Part shown: piece after piece, positions 18,097 to 28,045 of the stretch
Layout: the number at the start of each line of letters is the position of its first letter
How positions within the stretch are numbered: the stretch's first letter is position 1
Assembly (NCBI GenBank): GCA_014163555.1
Contig: JACJGO010000011.1
Coordinates: 97,578 to 161,577, forward strand
DNA length: 64,000 nt
Source: Flavisolibacter longurius
GTDB lineage: Bacteria; Bacteroidota; Bacteroidia; Chitinophagales; Chitinophagaceae
Direction of reading: 5' to 3'
Position numbers and translations under genes: made by a program
The notes under the pieces: model-generated
Databases searched by the model: none
What the model was told of the DNA's origin: nothing
Seen by the model: the letters and a program-made list of their open reading frames with translations, nothing else

Positions 18097-21000
18097 TTAT
18101 TGTGCTAACGAAATCCGTACCTGCACACCGGCTCTTGTATTGGTAACTGGCGCAGTGGTGGCAATTTTCGGAATAATCTTGTTCTGCTCAAAATAGAACT
18201 TCAGATTAATGCGCTGGTTCACTACGTAATCAATAGCCGGTGCCAGGCGAATCACTTTCTGCCCTGAGGTACCAAAAGCGGTATTCTGATCCAGCTTACT
18301 GTTGGCCGTGGCATCATCCCGCAGGCTGAAATCAACGCGGATGGTTACGTCATTGTCCAGCGGCTTTGCATTCTTTCCAAGCTTCAGGTTCCGAAGGAAG
18401 GGAAAGCCCTTGCGGCGCCAATCCAATCCAAACGTCAACTCTGTGGAACGGTTCTCCGCCAATTGGTAGTCAATCAGACTTAGGCTCAGCGTACGCGACT
18501 TGCGATACTCGAACCGGGTTGACAACTGGTTGGTGAAGGTCATGTCGGCAGCAATCAGCGGACTGAATTGTTCATTGATGGTTACGTTCGGCACCAGGAA
18601 GTAAGGGATAAAGTTCCCTGTACCCGTATCACGGAACGAAGGATACCCTACACGGAACGGATCCTGGAACAGGAGGGCCGTGGTAAAACTGTTCATGCTT
18701 AAGGTACTGTTGTACCCATGTCGCAGCGTAAAATTGGTAAATATCTTATCCATACCCGGCAGCCTTGTCAACCCATTATAGGTCACCGCCCAGTTGGGCT
18801 TTGGCAACAAACGGGAGAACGGGTTTGATCGCAGGTTGGGGTTGGAGTTTTTTACCAACTCCACCGTTGTCGGATCTTTTTTCGTATACGCTGCAATAAA
18901 GGCTGGTATTAATACATCCTGCGCATAGCGACCGTAACCTTCTACGTAGCCATCCGACGTGCGGTTGGCCGGGTTTGCGTACAGTTTATTATCCAGCCCC
19001 AGGCGGTTTGACAACACCAGGCGGTTGGCCTCAAACTGGCGGAAGATCTCCGATACTTCGTTGGGATCAAAACGGCTGAACAGGGTTTGGTAAGAAATGT
19101 ATGAGATACTAAAACTACCCGTTGCATATGGATTGTAGCGACGGATGCCGGAGTTGTTGCCGGTATCTTTTTGCAGTTCCGAATAATCTTTGGAGAAAGT
19201 CCGCGTCAGGTTAATGTCGATCATAAAATCACGGAAGGGCTGCACCTGTGCGGTCAGGCTCAGGTTATTCGTGTACCGCTGCTGTATCAGGGCATTGAAC
19301 AGGGAGTCCCGTGAAAGCAGGCCGCGTTGTGCCAATCCATTAATGTCCGTGGTATCCGGTTGATACCCCAACACATATTTCAATCCCGGGTTGCCGCTGC
19401 GGGGATTCATGCCCAAAAAGCGGGTGCTATCCATGTACCCAGGCAACAGGGTGCCCATGTCTTCATTGTATTGAATGCCGATTCGCTTGAGCGAAGTAGC
19501 CAGGCGCAGGAAGAACTTTGGTATGGGTGCTATATAAGGCGGTTCGCCGGGTGCCCGTTTGCGTTTTGCCGCCGTATCTCCGGGCTGCCGTTGGGGCTGT
19601 GGTGTTTGCGGAGCATCGCTGTTCACGGCCTGCAAAAACCGCCATTTGTTGTAAAGACGATCAAAATCCAGGTCGGCAGTTGCATTGCGGGTTTGCCCGG
19701 TAAACAAGGTATTACCCAGTTCACGAGCCAGCAGCGATCCGGCCAGCCAGTCGTACTTGGCCGTGTAGCTTACCCGTACCTGCGTCCAGTCGAGCAGGGG
19801 CAGTTTGGCTGTTGGCACATTGTACGCGGCCGTCAGCGTTTGATTGTAATGGGTGTTGCGGCCACCCTTCCAGAAATTACTTTTCACCGAATCTTTTTTG
19901 GCTTTGTTATCCAGCCGCCCATAGGGCTCGTCGATGCGGGCATTGTTCTCGGCGTTAAAGTCCAAGGTAAGAGAACGGGTCAGTTCCCAGCGCAGGGAAT
20001 AAAAACGGTCGAAGGTGAAGAACTTGTCGTAGTACTCAGGCAACTTGTAAGGCGAACCAACGTTGCGGTTGCGCAGGGCTCCGAACTGGCGAAACACATC
20101 GGCACGGATCGAGATCAATGATGGCTTATAATTAAAGTTGAAATCACGGATCAGGGCTAGCCAGGGTGATTGGGATTTGAAGAGCTTTTTCAAAGGCTCC
20201 ACAAAAGTCGGCTGCGGCGCAAAATTATACCCGATAGCGGCACGGGTCCGTTTCACATCATCATATTCAATAATGGGGTTGCTCCGTGTTTCGTGGGTGT
20301 AATTGTAATTGATATCGATGTTGGAGATGTCCCAGATCTTCGGTTTATCCCCAAATGGTTTGGTGCGTTTTACCGAGGTAAAATTCAGTGTTTTGATGGT
20401 GCGCTCATCCACTGCATCGTTACGGATCGAGTCGCGTTTGTCGCCGGGTGCATCGTTTAATTTATCCTTCAACCGGATGTCCAGGTCATAGGGATCGTAC
20501 TCGGGATTGGAAACTGTTTTGCTCACCGCCGCATACATTGGGATGCTCAGGGCTGCATCTTTCGGCATCAACTTACCCAGGTCAAGATTGGCTGCGACAT
20601 CGTACTGCTTGAAATCTTCACGGCTGCGTTCATTCACCCGTTGCTCCAGCGTACCAAAACCAATGCTGCGAACACTACCACTAAAACTCAGACTACCCAG
20701 GTCGGCCAGTCGCAGGTCCACACGGCCCAAGGCTGCATAACCGCCTTTTTCGTCTAAACGTTGCAGGCGCAATTCATTGAACCAAAGTTCAGCATCCACC
20801 AGGTCCTGTGCGGCATTCTCTACCCCCAGGAAAAACCCGCGAACCTCTCCCAGGTTCGGGTTGCCCATTACGGCGTATTGTTTGCCATCGATCGTTTCCT
20901 GGAAAAACTGCGAAGGCGGCCCACCGCTATTGTTGCGCCGCGATTTCAACGCGGTCAAAATATCCATATCAAAATCCAGGTTATTGGCTTCTGGCCAGAT

Positions 21001-24000
21001 GGTCAGCGAATCGCTTGCTCCCCATGGCGTTATCTTCAGCGGCACTTTTACTTCGTAATAGTTGCTCACATAATCGTTCCCGATGCGGATTACTGCATTA
21101 AGGTTATTGTCGGCAATGTCAGTTCCGCCCGGCTTGGTCGACTCGGCATGAATGAACATTGCAATGCGACCGTACTGGCGCAGGTCCAGGTTCATGGCTT
21201 TAAATAAACCCCGGCTTTGGTTCCTGGCCAGACCGGCCACTCGAAGGCTCAACGACTGTTCATTGAGAAGCAACTGCACGTTGTTGTTGCTGATCTGCTG
21301 CTGGCGCTGGATGCCTGGAGGCTGGCGGTAAACAATCGGCTGACGACGGTCGTTTTCTTCAATGTTCACGGCCAGGATGTCCACTTTAGTAGGATCGTTG
21401 GCCGGCAGCCGTACATAGTTGCCCGTGGTGTTGATCTCGTAATCGAACTTACGCCACTGGTTGCGCACCAGTTCCAGTTTGGCAAAACGCAGCACGGCCG
21501 TGTCTTCCCAGTTCGTCATAAACATCCGGATAAAACGGATCGACTTAAAGTCTGGAATGTTACCCACTTTGGCCTGGTATTCTTTAATGGGAATCCGGAA
21601 CAGATACCAAGTTTCCGTACGGGATGCATTGTTGGCCAGCCGTACCGTTACGGAACGTTTGTCGGTAATATAATTGGTACCCACCTGCATGTTCGGACGC
21701 AGTTGCAGGCGGTACTGGAAATATTCTTCCACCTCGTTAAGGGTGTTGTCGCGGTTCAGCTCTTCCCCATCGGGGTAAAGCGTAAAGGCATTGGTAAACT
21801 GGTCGTTGGTGGCTGCCACTGGCGAGTTGCCGTGCGGGTTGTTGATGTCTTTATAACGCTCAAGGATGCCGGCGTCATCGCCATACGAAGGATCGCGGTA
21901 ACCGCGGAAATTATCGCCGGCCGGATCGGTCGCCGCCCGCTGGTAAGTTGGTGAGTTTGTGCCAACGACTGACCCGAGTTGGTTCAGGAAAGGCTGGAAC
22001 TTGCGCTGTTCAGCCGTGTCGGTCATTCCATCATACCCCACGTCTTGGAAGGGTCGGTCGGCGGGGTCGTTGCTGAACGCATTGGTTACCTGGATAGGGT
22101 TGCGGGGAACTTTAGCCCATGCAGTTTCATCCAGCGGAATGCTTTTTTGCGTCGGCGTGGGCAGACCGTTTTCGTACTGGCGTTTGCCGTCGCGCAGCAC
22201 ATCTTCCGAAATATTTCCTAGGTTAAAATACAGTTCGCCGCCAGCACTGTTGGGCCGCAGCGTGAACGGATCCTGCAGCCAGAATTCAATGAATTCGATG
22301 TTGGCCGTTTCAAAATCTGTCTGGTCGATGTTGCGCATCAAACCACCCCAGGAATTGCGGGGTTGGTTTAATTGGCCGTTCGGTCCAATGCCGGTTGTAT
22401 TAAAATTATAGGGACCGCGTTCGCGGGGATAAAACGCAAGGTCAAAGGTGTTGATCAGGCCCTGGCCAAAATCGTTGGTGCGCTGCGGAAAGATTTCCTG
22501 CGCCAGCACCTGGCGGGTTTCGGGCCGCGACAGTTCTTCGAGGTTATTGCGCAACGGATTATTCTGGTTGCGTTTTTCCTGCAGTACCGGCTCAATGTTG
22601 TACCAAGCAATTTTAGCCCGGCGGTATCCGCTCGACAGGTCGTTGATACGCTGGGCTTCGGGGAACTGGTCAGGCACGGAGAGGCTGGGTGAGTTTTGGG
22701 GAACTGAAGCCATTGTCCAGCTAATCAGCGGAAAGCGCAGGTCGATAGAGCTGCGGGTGCCTTCAAAATCGTCAATAAAAATGGCGCCTTGGTTGCCCTT
22801 GCCTATTTCCTTGGCGTGCCCAGGGTCCAGCACGGCAGCTTCACCATAAGCCGTAATGGACGACATCACTTTTGAATTGTAAAATGGCAGTTTGTTCAAC
22901 CAGCGGGTCATCCGCGGAAAATCGCTGCGGTAGTCAAAGTCCATCCCGTACATGGTGTTGCGGATTGGATCTTCACCATAACCCTGCTTAATAAAGAAAG
23001 GCCGTTCGCCCAGCCGAACGATGGTACCGCCAATGGTGAGGTTCTTATTATATAAGTAGTCGAGCCGCAGGCCCATGAAGTTTTTCTGTTGCAGGCCAAA
23101 GCTGGCGTTGTTTTCAAACTGTACCTGAACTGGCAGGCCGGCATTGATGATGGCCTGGTTAACCACCCGCAGGGTACCGAGGTCGTAGTTGATCTCGTAG
23201 TCGATGTTTTCCTGGAGGATCTGTCCGCCGGCGGTTACGGTTACCGAACCTCGCGGAATGTTGAAGCCTAACTGGTAATCGCCGGTGGAAGCCGACTTGG
23301 AACGACCGATGATTTTAAACCGGTTCAGGTTAGCAAAGTTGGAGGCGATGGCTTTGATGGTATCGTACAGCGGGGTAAACAAATATTTTTCTGCAGTTGC
23401 CGCATCGGGATAAACATATTCAAGGTCCCTGCCAAAGGGTTCCAGAAACGGAAAGATGATCCGGCTTTGGGGTGAGATGACCGTATAGCCCTCCAGGTAA
23501 TCGAAGCGGCCATCGGGCTGGGGGTCGTTCTGGTTGTTCAACCGGTCGAGGTTCACCAGCGTAAGGATAGGAATGCCCTTGTATTCCTGGCGAACATCGG
23601 CCTCCGGCAAAAAGCGCTTGTCGCCTTTGCTGGGTTCTTCGTATGTCACCTGCAGGTCGAAACCATTGCGTTCCAACTGACCAAAACCAACGCTGTACAC
23701 GTTCTTCATCATCAGGTCCCAGATCGGCAGGTTGGTCCGCTGCGAGGTAGCCTTCAGCAATTTAAGGTAAAGTACTTTGGTGGTGTTACCGCTGCTGTCC
23801 GGCGGAACATCCTGCGAAAATTCACCCACCTGGAACACCCGTCCATTGAAGGTATACTGAAACGCCACACCCAATACTTCATCGGGCTGCAATTGCTGAT
23901 TTAACGACAAAAACCCGATCTGCGGGTTGAAATAATAATCGGTAGGCTGCAGCTTTCGGGCAAAGGTTTTTTCAAAGTCCTGCACCGGCTGCAAGCCCAG

Positions 24001-25248
24001 GCCACTTAGGATGGTTTGCACATCAGAGGAGTTGCGGGCACCCGGTGTATTCACCACCGTTCGGTACAAATCGTTGGCGTCGTTGCTGGGATATTCCTGA
24101 GCGCTGGGCGTCCAGCGGTTGTTGTAGGGGCGATTCTCCCCTAGGTCCATAAAGCCCACCACATCCCGGGCATCGATGGTAGCGCCAGTGCGGTTGGTCA
24201 CCCAAACTTCCACCCGAAGGATCTGTACATTGCTCTGCACCACAGGCAGGCGCTGCATGTTCTTATTATAATTATTGCGGAAATACTGGGCTAACAAAAA
24301 GTGTCGGTTCTCTTCGTATTCGTCGGCACGAAGCTGAAACTGCTGAGTGGCCGAGCCGCCCTGCAGGCCCAGTGACTGGCGGTTGGAGCGTTGGTTAGCC
24401 AGTACACCGGTCACAAACAATTTCCCAAACTGCAACTGCGATTTCACCCCGAACAGGGATTGGGCGCCGGGAATCAGCGTTCCCTTGGAGGCAAAGTTCA
24501 CTGTACCGGCCTGAAAGGTTTTCAGCATTTCATCTTCCTTACCCTGGTAGTCGAACTTGAGCTGGTTTTCGAAATCGAAGTTGGCGAGAGTATTATAGTT
24601 GATGGGTAGGTTGATCTTGTCGCCAATCTTAGCATCCACCTGCAACTGGGCATTCTGGTTAAAATCAAAACCACCCGTACGGCGGGCCCGTTCGGGCAGC
24701 GTAGGGTTTTTGATGTGCTGTCCCTGGTAACCGGCGGCAATATCAACATAGCCTGTGGGACGGATCTCCACCTTACCGTTACCGGTAATGCGGTTTACCC
24801 AGTCTTTGGAAAAACCAAATTTAGGCTTGAAGTTCCGGCGGTTCAGGTCCGAAAGCAAGTTGGCCCGCTGGCGGAAATAATCCCGCTCGTCTTTCCGGCC
24901 CTGCAGGTCCAAAAACTCTTTCATGGAAAAAGTGGCTGGCGTGCGGTAATACCGGTCGCCTACTTTTTCTACAACAAAATACTGATTGGTCTTTGGGTCG
25001 TACTCAATGGTTCGTTTGACAAAAGATGTATCGGAAAGAGAGAACGGGTTGCGATTGGGATTGGTGATCGGGTCACCGCGACGGTCAGCGATGGGATATT
25101 TCAAGGTGTCTCTTCTGGTGGTATCCCTTCCGGTCTGGAATGGTGAAAAACGGGCATTAACGGGTATGAATATGGCGGACAACACGATGGCTGCTACCAA
25201 CGGCAGAATTCTATAGGATAATATGGTTTTCAAAGTCTTTTTCCTCAA
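18097..25248 (-). CDS. sprA: T9SS outer-membrane translocon SprA (Sov)
   Basis: 2383 residues, the usual giant size of SprA/Sov, the 36-strand barrel through which T9SS cargo leaves the cell. The start is a TTG at 25248: the frame has a stop 10 codons upstream and no ATG before the signal peptide (residues ~8-32, LPLVAAIVLSAIFIPVNA). SprA features include KFGFSKDWVNRITGNGKVEI, GYVDIAAGYQGQ, LPINYNTLANFDFENQ and FLGVENAAQDLVDAELWFNELRL. It ends in a barrel strand (GVQVRISLAQ). It follows ruvA by 26 bases, the order seen in other Bacteroidota. Gliding and non-gliding species both carry it, so motility does not follow. Confidence 0.95.
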   Translation of the reverse strand: MRKKTLKTILSYRILPLVAAIVLSAIFIPVNARFSPFQTGRDTTRRDTLKYPIADRRGDPITNPNRNPFSLSDTSFVKRTIEYDPKTNQYFVVEKVGDRYYRTPATFSMKEFLDLQGRKDERDYFRQRANLLSDLNRRNFKPKFGFSKDWVNRITGNGKVEIRPTGYVDIAAGYQGQHIKNPTLPERARRTGGFDFNQNAQLQVDAKIGDKINLPINYNTLANFDFENQLKFDYQGKEDEMLKTFQAGTVNFASKGTLIPGAQSLFGVKSQLQFGKLFVTGVLANQRSNRQSLGLQGGSATQQFQLRADEYEENRHFLLAQYFRNNYNKNMQRLPVVQSNVQILRVEVWVTNRTGATIDARDVVGFMDLGENRPYNNRWTPSAQEYPSNDANDLYRTVVNTPGARNSSDVQTILSGLGLQPVQDFEKTFARKLQPTDYYFNPQIGFLSLNQQLQPDEVLGVAFQYTFNGRVFQVGEFSQDVPPDSSGNTTKVLYLKLLKATSQRTNLPIWDLMMKNVYSVGFGQLERNGFDLQVTYEEPSKGDKRFLPEADVRQEYKGIPILTLVNLDRLNNQNDPQPDGRFDYLEGYTVISPQSRIIFPFLEPFGRDLEYVYPDAATAEKYLFTPLYDTIKAIASNFANLNRFKIIGRSKSASTGDYQLGFNIPRGSVTVTAGGQILQENIDYEINYDLGTLRVVNQAIINAGLPVQVQFENNASFGLQQKNFMGLRLDYLYNKNLTIGGTIVRLGERPFFIKQGYGEDPIRNTMYGMDFDYRSDFPRMTRWLNKLPFYNSKVMSSITAYGEAAVLDPGHAKEIGKGNQGAIFIDDFEGTRSSIDLRFPLISWTMASVPQNSPSLSVPDQFPEAQRINDLSSGYRRAKIAWYNIEPVLQEKRNQNNPLRNNLEELSRPETRQVLAQEIFPQRTNDFGQGLINTFDLAFYPRERGPYNFNTTGIGPNGQLNQPRNSWGGLMRNIDQTDFETANIEFIEFWLQDPFTLRPNSAGGELYFNLGNISEDVLRDGKRQYENGLPTPTQKSIPLDETAWAKVPRNPIQVTNAFSNDPADRPFQDVGYDGMTDTAEQRKFQPFLNQLGSVVGTNSPTYQRAATDPAGDNFRGYRDPSYGDDAGILERYKDINNPHGNSPVAATNDQFTNAFTLYPDGEELNRDNTLNEVEEYFQYRLQLRPNMQVGTNYITDKRSVTVRLANNASRTETWYLFRIPIKEYQAKVGNIPDFKSIRFIRMFMTNWEDTAVLRFAKLELVRNQWRKFDYEINTTGNYVRLPANDPTKVDILAVNIEENDRRQPIVYRQPPGIQRQQQISNNNVQLLLNEQSLSLRVAGLARNQSRGLFKAMNLDLRQYGRIAMFIHAESTKPGGTDIADNNLNAVIRIGNDYVSNYYEVKVPLKITPWGASDSLTIWPEANNLDFDMDILTALKSRRNNSGGPPSQFFQETIDGKQYAVMGNPNLGEVRGFFLGVENAAQDLVDAELWFNELRLQRLDEKGGYAALGRVDLRLADLGSLSFSGSVRSIGFGTLEQRVNERSREDFKQYDVAANLDLGKLMPKDAALSIPMYAAVSKTVSNPEYDPYDLDIRLKDKLNDAPGDKRDSIRNDAVDERTIKTLNFTSVKRTKPFGDKPKIWDISNIDINYNYTHETRSNPIIEYDDVKRTRAAIGYNFAPQPTFVEPLKKLFKSQSPWLALIRDFNFNYKPSLISIRADVFRQFGALRNRNVGSPYKLPEYYDKFFTFDRFYSLRWELTRSLTLDFNAENNARIDEPYGRLDNKAKKDSVKSNFWKGGRNTHYNQTLTAAYNVPTAKLPLLDWTQVRVSYTAKYDWLAGSLLARELGNTLFTGQTRNATADLDFDRLYNKWRFLQAVNSDAPQTPQPQRQPGDTAAKRKRAPGEPPYIAPIPKFFLRLATSLKRIGIQYNEDMGTLLPGYMDSTRFLGMNPRSGNPGLKYVLGYQPDTTDINGLAQRGLLSRDSLFNALIQQRYTNNLSLTAQVQPFRDFMIDINLTRTFSKDYSELQKDTGNNSGIRRYNPYATGSFSISYISYQTLFSRFDPNEVSEIFRQFEANRLVLSNRLGLDNKLYANPANRTSDGYVEGYGRYAQDVLIPAFIAAYTKKDPTTVELVKNSNPNLRSNPFSRLLPKPNWAVTYNGLTRLPGMDKIFTNFTLRHGYNSTLSMNSFTTALLFQDPFRVGYPSFRDTGTGNFIPYFLVPNVTINEQFSPLIAADMTFTNQLSTRFEYRKSRTLSLSLIDYQLAENRSTELTFGLDWRRKGFPFLRNLKLGKNAKPLDNDVTIRVDFSLRDDATANSKLDQNTAFGTSGQKVIRLAPAIDYVVNQRINLKFYFEQNKIIPKIATTAPVTNTRAGVQVRISLAQ

Positions 25249-25274
25249 ACAATTAGTTATGCAATCATCATGGC

Positions 25275-25862
25275 TTACAGCATCTGCAGTGCTTTTTTGA
25301 TCAGAATTTCCACACTTGCCTCCGGATCTTGTTGCAGCACTTTCTGAATGGCACCATCGGCGACCTGACGGTTAATGCCAAGAGCGACCAAGGCATTTAA
25401 CGCGTCGGTTTGCAAACTATTGCTTTTCCAGGAAGAAATATTTACGTCGGTTTCTACGGGATGCTTGGCCAGTTTATCGCGTAATTCAACCACGATGCGT
25501 TCAGCAGTTTTGCGTCCAATGCCTTTGATGGCTTCGAGAGCTTTGGCATTGCCCTGCACGATGGCGCGGCTCAATTCATCAGGCTTGAGATAAGAAAGCA
25601 TGACCCGGGCCGTATTGGCGCCAACGCCGGATACGGTAATCAACTGCAGAAACAGCGCCTTTTCAGATTCGTCGGCAAAGCCAAACAAGATCTGCGCATC
25701 TTCCCGCACTATGAGGTGGGTTTGCAGCGTAGCCGATTCTTTGTCCTGAATTTGCGTGTAGGTATTCAAACTAATCTGGACTTCGTAGCCTACGCCGTGT
25801 ACATCGATGTGAACGTAGGAAGGGGTTTTTCGGGCAAATGAGCCGGTGAGGAATGCGATCAT
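25275..25862 (-). CDS. ruvA: Holliday junction branch-migration protein RuvA
   Basis: 195 residues, a normal RuvA length. Domain I is the OB fold (MIAFLTGSFARKTPSYVHID, GYEVQISLNTY). Domain II carries the helix-hairpin-helix motifs (LITVSGVGANTARVML and AIKGIGRKTAERIVVELRDKL near 105-145). The C-terminal ~50 residues are the RuvB-contacting domain (DALNALVALGINRQVADGAI). It acts as a tetramer with the RuvB motor on four-way junctions. First gene of a two-gene unit with sprA, divergent from fabH across a structured intergenic element. Confidence 0.95.
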   Translation of the reverse strand: MIAFLTGSFARKTPSYVHIDVHGVGYEVQISLNTYTQIQDKESATLQTHLIVREDAQILFGFADESEKALFLQLITVSGVGANTARVMLSYLKPDELSRAIVQGNAKALEAIKGIGRKTAERIVVELRDKLAKHPVETDVNISSWKSNSLQTDALNALVALGINRQVADGAIQKVLQQDPEASVEILIKKALQML

Positions 25863-25869
25863 GCTGCAA

Positions 25870-26003
25870 GATACGTCAAACGTGAAACGGCAGACATGAA
25901 ACCGGAGTGCCAGTTAAACACAATCTTTCATACGATTGCAGGAGTAAATGTCAACGGTAGGAATCGAACCGTTTTACGTCTCACGTTTCACGTTTGACGT
26001 TCC
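25870..26003. repeat. Inverted heptad element, ACGTTTS class (copy 1)
   Basis: Two arms of four 7-bp units face each other. Read on the minus strand, the left arm (25870-25897) is ATGTCTG, CCGTTTC, ACGTTTG, ACGTATC. Read on the plus strand, the right arm (25976-26003) is ACGTCTC, ACGTTTC, ACGTTTG, ACGTTCC. Seventeen bases (25873-25889 and 25984-26000) are perfect inverted repeats. Two bases before the right arm lies a 6-bp hairpin, AACGGT 25953-25958 with ACCGTT 25968-25973. The element fills the ruvA/fabH divergent region and abuts the fabH -7 box. The same arms occur before porX. Confidence 0.75.
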
Positions 26004-26004
26004 T

Positions 26005-26012
26005 TATCTTTG
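26005..26012 (+). promoter_or_regulatory. Probable -7 box of the fabH promoter
   Basis: TATCTTTG fits the Bacteroidota -7 consensus TAnnTTTG exactly, 21 bases before the fabH ATG. No TTTG lies at the expected 19-20-base spacing, because that region is occupied by the heptad arm, so the -33 contact would fall inside the repeat. Confidence 0.45.
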
Positions 26013-26033
26013 CCCCCTTAAATTCAATATTAA

Positions 26034-27032
26034 ATGCCGCATACGCAAAAAATAACCGCAGCCATCACCGCCGTGGGTGGCTATGTGCCGGAGACAAAAC
26101 TGACCAATGCCGACCTGGAAAAAATGGTGGAAACCAACGACGAGTGGATCCGGACACGAACCGGTATTGAAGAACGCCGTATCCTGAAAGAACCGGGCAA
26201 AGGGACTTCCGACCTGGCGGCACCGGCCATTTTGCAGATCTGCGAAAAGCGTGGCATCTCTCCCGAAGAAATCGACTGTATTATTTGTGCTACCGTAACG
26301 CCGGATATGGTTTTTCCCGCTACGGCCAATATTATTGCCGATAAGATTGGAGCCAAAAATGCCTGGGGTTTTGACCTGGAAGCCGCCTGCTCGGGCTTTT
26401 TGTATTCGCTGACGGTAGGTGCTTCGCTGATCGAAAGCCGCCGCTATAAAAAAGTAATTGTAGTAGGTGCCGATAAAATGAGCGCCATTATTGATTATAC
26501 CGACCGCACCACCTGCATTCTATTTGGCGATGGCGCCGGGGCTGTGCTGCTGGAACCCAACTATGAAGGTTATGGCGTATTGGACAGCATCCTGAAATCC
26601 GATGGAGCCGGCCGCGACTTCCTGCACATGAAAGCCGGTGGCTCACTGAAACCGGCATCGGCAGAAACAGTAGCGGCGAAAGAGCATTTTGTTTTCCAAG
26701 ATGGGCAACCGGTATTTAAAGCCGCCGTAAAAGGCATGGCCGATGTGAGTGCCGAACTACTGGAACGCAACAATCTCACCGGCGACGACATTGCCTGGCT
26801 GGTGCCCCACCAGGCCAACAAACGCATCATCGATGCCACGGCCAACCGCATGGGTCTTTCGCATGATAAGGTGATGCTGAACATTCACAAGTATGGCAAC
26901 ACTACCGCCGCAACCATTCCGCTTTGCCTGTGGGAGTGGCGGCAGGAGCTGAATAAAGGCGACAACATCGTACTGGCAGCCTTCGGCGGTGGTTTTACCT
27001 GGGGAGCTACCCTGGTGAAGTGGGAGTACTGA
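26034..27032 (+). CDS. fabH: 3-oxoacyl-ACP synthase III (KAS III)
   Basis: 332 residues, full length. It starts fatty-acid synthesis by condensing an acyl-CoA with malonyl-ACP. The catalytic triad is visible: C119 in LEAACSGF, H259 in VPHQANKR and N289 in HKYGNTT. The N-terminal signature [15 protein letters not shown] and the closing [13 protein letters not shown] are typical. In Bacteroidota FabH usually takes branched primers, which the sequence alone does not show. Single gene with its own promoter box and terminator, divergent from ruvA. Confidence 0.93.
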   Translation: MPHTQKITAAITAVGGYVPETKLTNADLEKMVETNDEWIRTRTGIEERRILKEPGKGTSDLAAPAILQICEKRGISPEEIDCIICATVTPDMVFPATANIIADKIGAKNAWGFDLEAACSGFLYSLTVGASLIESRRYKKVIVVGADKMSAIIDYTDRTTCILFGDGAGAVLLEPNYEGYGVLDSILKSDGAGRDFLHMKAGGSLKPASAETVAAKEHFVFQDGQPVFKAAVKGMADVSAELLERNNLTGDDIAWLVPHQANKRIIDATANRMGLSHDKVMLNIHKYGNTTAATIPLCLWEWRQELNKGDNIVLAAFGGGFTWGATLVKWEY

Positions 27033-27052
27033 TATTTGAACCAACTATTTAT

Positions 27053-27084
27053 AAGGAGTAAGGCAAAGGTCTTGCTCCTTTTTT
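27053..27084 (+). terminator. Terminator of fabH
   Basis: AAGGAGTAAG (27053-27062) pairs with CTTGCTCCTT (27071-27080) with one wobble, followed by T4. It lies 20 bases past the stop. Confidence 0.75.
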
Positions 27085-27126
27085 GTTTAGTGAGTAAACA
27101 AATTTTCCGTTGTACATTGTTTGAAG

Positions 27127-27597
27127 ATGTCATTCGAAATTATATCCGCAACGCCTGACTGTGAAATTATAAGCGCAAAAATTGTAAACGCAGCAAGAGA
27201 TGTGGCGTTTGCCGCCTGGACGGATCCGGACCATTTACTAAACTGGTGGGGACCTGCGGGCTTCACCAATACCTTTCACGAATTTGACCTTCGTAAAGGT
27301 GGGAAATGGCGTTTTACCATGCATGGGCCGGGTAAAAGAGCTTATGAAAACGAGTGTGTATTTATCCAAATTGAAAAGCCAACGCTTCTTGCCTGGAAGC
27401 GCATAACAAAACCACTCTTCCAGGTTGTTGCAACATTTGAAGAAGTTGCGCCCAACCGCACAAAAATTATTTTCAGGCAGGTGCTTGACTCCGCTGAAAC
27501 CTGTAAAAAGGTAAAAGCATTTGCAGGCGACAGAAACGAAGAAAACTTTGACAGGCTTGAAGCCGAACTGGCTAAAATGGCCCAGAAAACTCGTTAA
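27127..27597 (+). CDS. SRPBCC / AHSA1-like protein
   Basis: 156 residues from the ATG at 27127 (a TTG 6 bases earlier is in frame). The START-like fold signatures of the AHSA1 group are present: ARDVAFAAWTDPDHLLNWWGP, FDLRKGGKWRFTMHGP, LAWKRI and a C-terminal helix NFDRLEAELAKMA. The fold makes a hydrophobic cavity; small bacterial members are often of unknown function. Probably co-transcribed with the DUF1801 gene 42 bases downstream. Confidence 0.85.
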   Translation: MSFEIISATPDCEIISAKIVNAARDVAFAAWTDPDHLLNWWGPAGFTNTFHEFDLRKGGKWRFTMHGPGKRAYENECVFIQIEKPTLLAWKRITKPLFQVVATFEEVAPNRTKIIFRQVLDSAETCKKVKAFAGDRNEENFDRLEAELAKMAQKTR

Positions 27598-27639
27598 GCA
27601 AACCATTCGTAAACTGATCATCCACTAACAATACTAAAA

Positions 27640-27975
27640 ATGAATCCACAAGTCACCGACTACATCCAAAATGCACCGGAGGAACAAAAAGCGATTATGG
27701 AAAGCCTCCGGGAGCTGATTTACCAGCAGGTTCCATTTGTGCAGGAAAGTTTCAAGTGGAGCCGTCCCGTATTTTCCATCAATAAAGACATTGCCTATTT
27801 CAAAACCGCAAAGTCCTATGTAACTTTTGGTTTTATGCAGGCAGAAAAAATAAAGGAGAACCTTCACCTCCTGGAAGGCACCGGCAAAGACATGCGTCAC
27901 ATCAAAATCAAAAAAGTTTCGGAGATCGATGCAGAACTTCTCACTGGTTGGCTGAAATCCATGGTTGACCAGTAG
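27640..27975 (+). CDS. DUF1801 domain protein
   Basis: 111 residues covering one DUF1801 domain (YdhG-like fold). The features are NAPEEQKAIMESLRELIY at the N-terminus, then ESFKWSRPVFSI, IAYFKTAKSYVTFGFM and the basic strand RHIKIKKVSEID. Biochemical function is unknown for the family. It follows the SRPBCC gene, a common pairing among small accessory genes. Confidence 0.85.
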   Translation: MNPQVTDYIQNAPEEQKAIMESLRELIYQQVPFVQESFKWSRPVFSINKDIAYFKTAKSYVTFGFMQAEKIKENLHLLEGTGKDMRHIKIKKVSEIDAELLTGWLKSMVDQ

Positions 27976-28045
27976 CACCAGAGCGTCTCGCTATTAGCCG
28001 ATTGCTAACATTTCATAAAAAGTAACAATTGGCTTACAGGCATGC

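Noticed and set aside
19327..20121. 264-codon plus-strand frame opposite sprA
   Set aside because: A shadow of the GC-rich third positions of sprA, with no start context or domain.
25951..25975. tRNA T-arm-like sequence on the minus strand (GGTTCGATTCC)
   Set aside because: It looks like the end of a tRNA, but the T-stem does not pair, no anticodon or D arm follows, and the bases are better explained as the inner AACGGT/ACCGTT hairpin of the heptad element.
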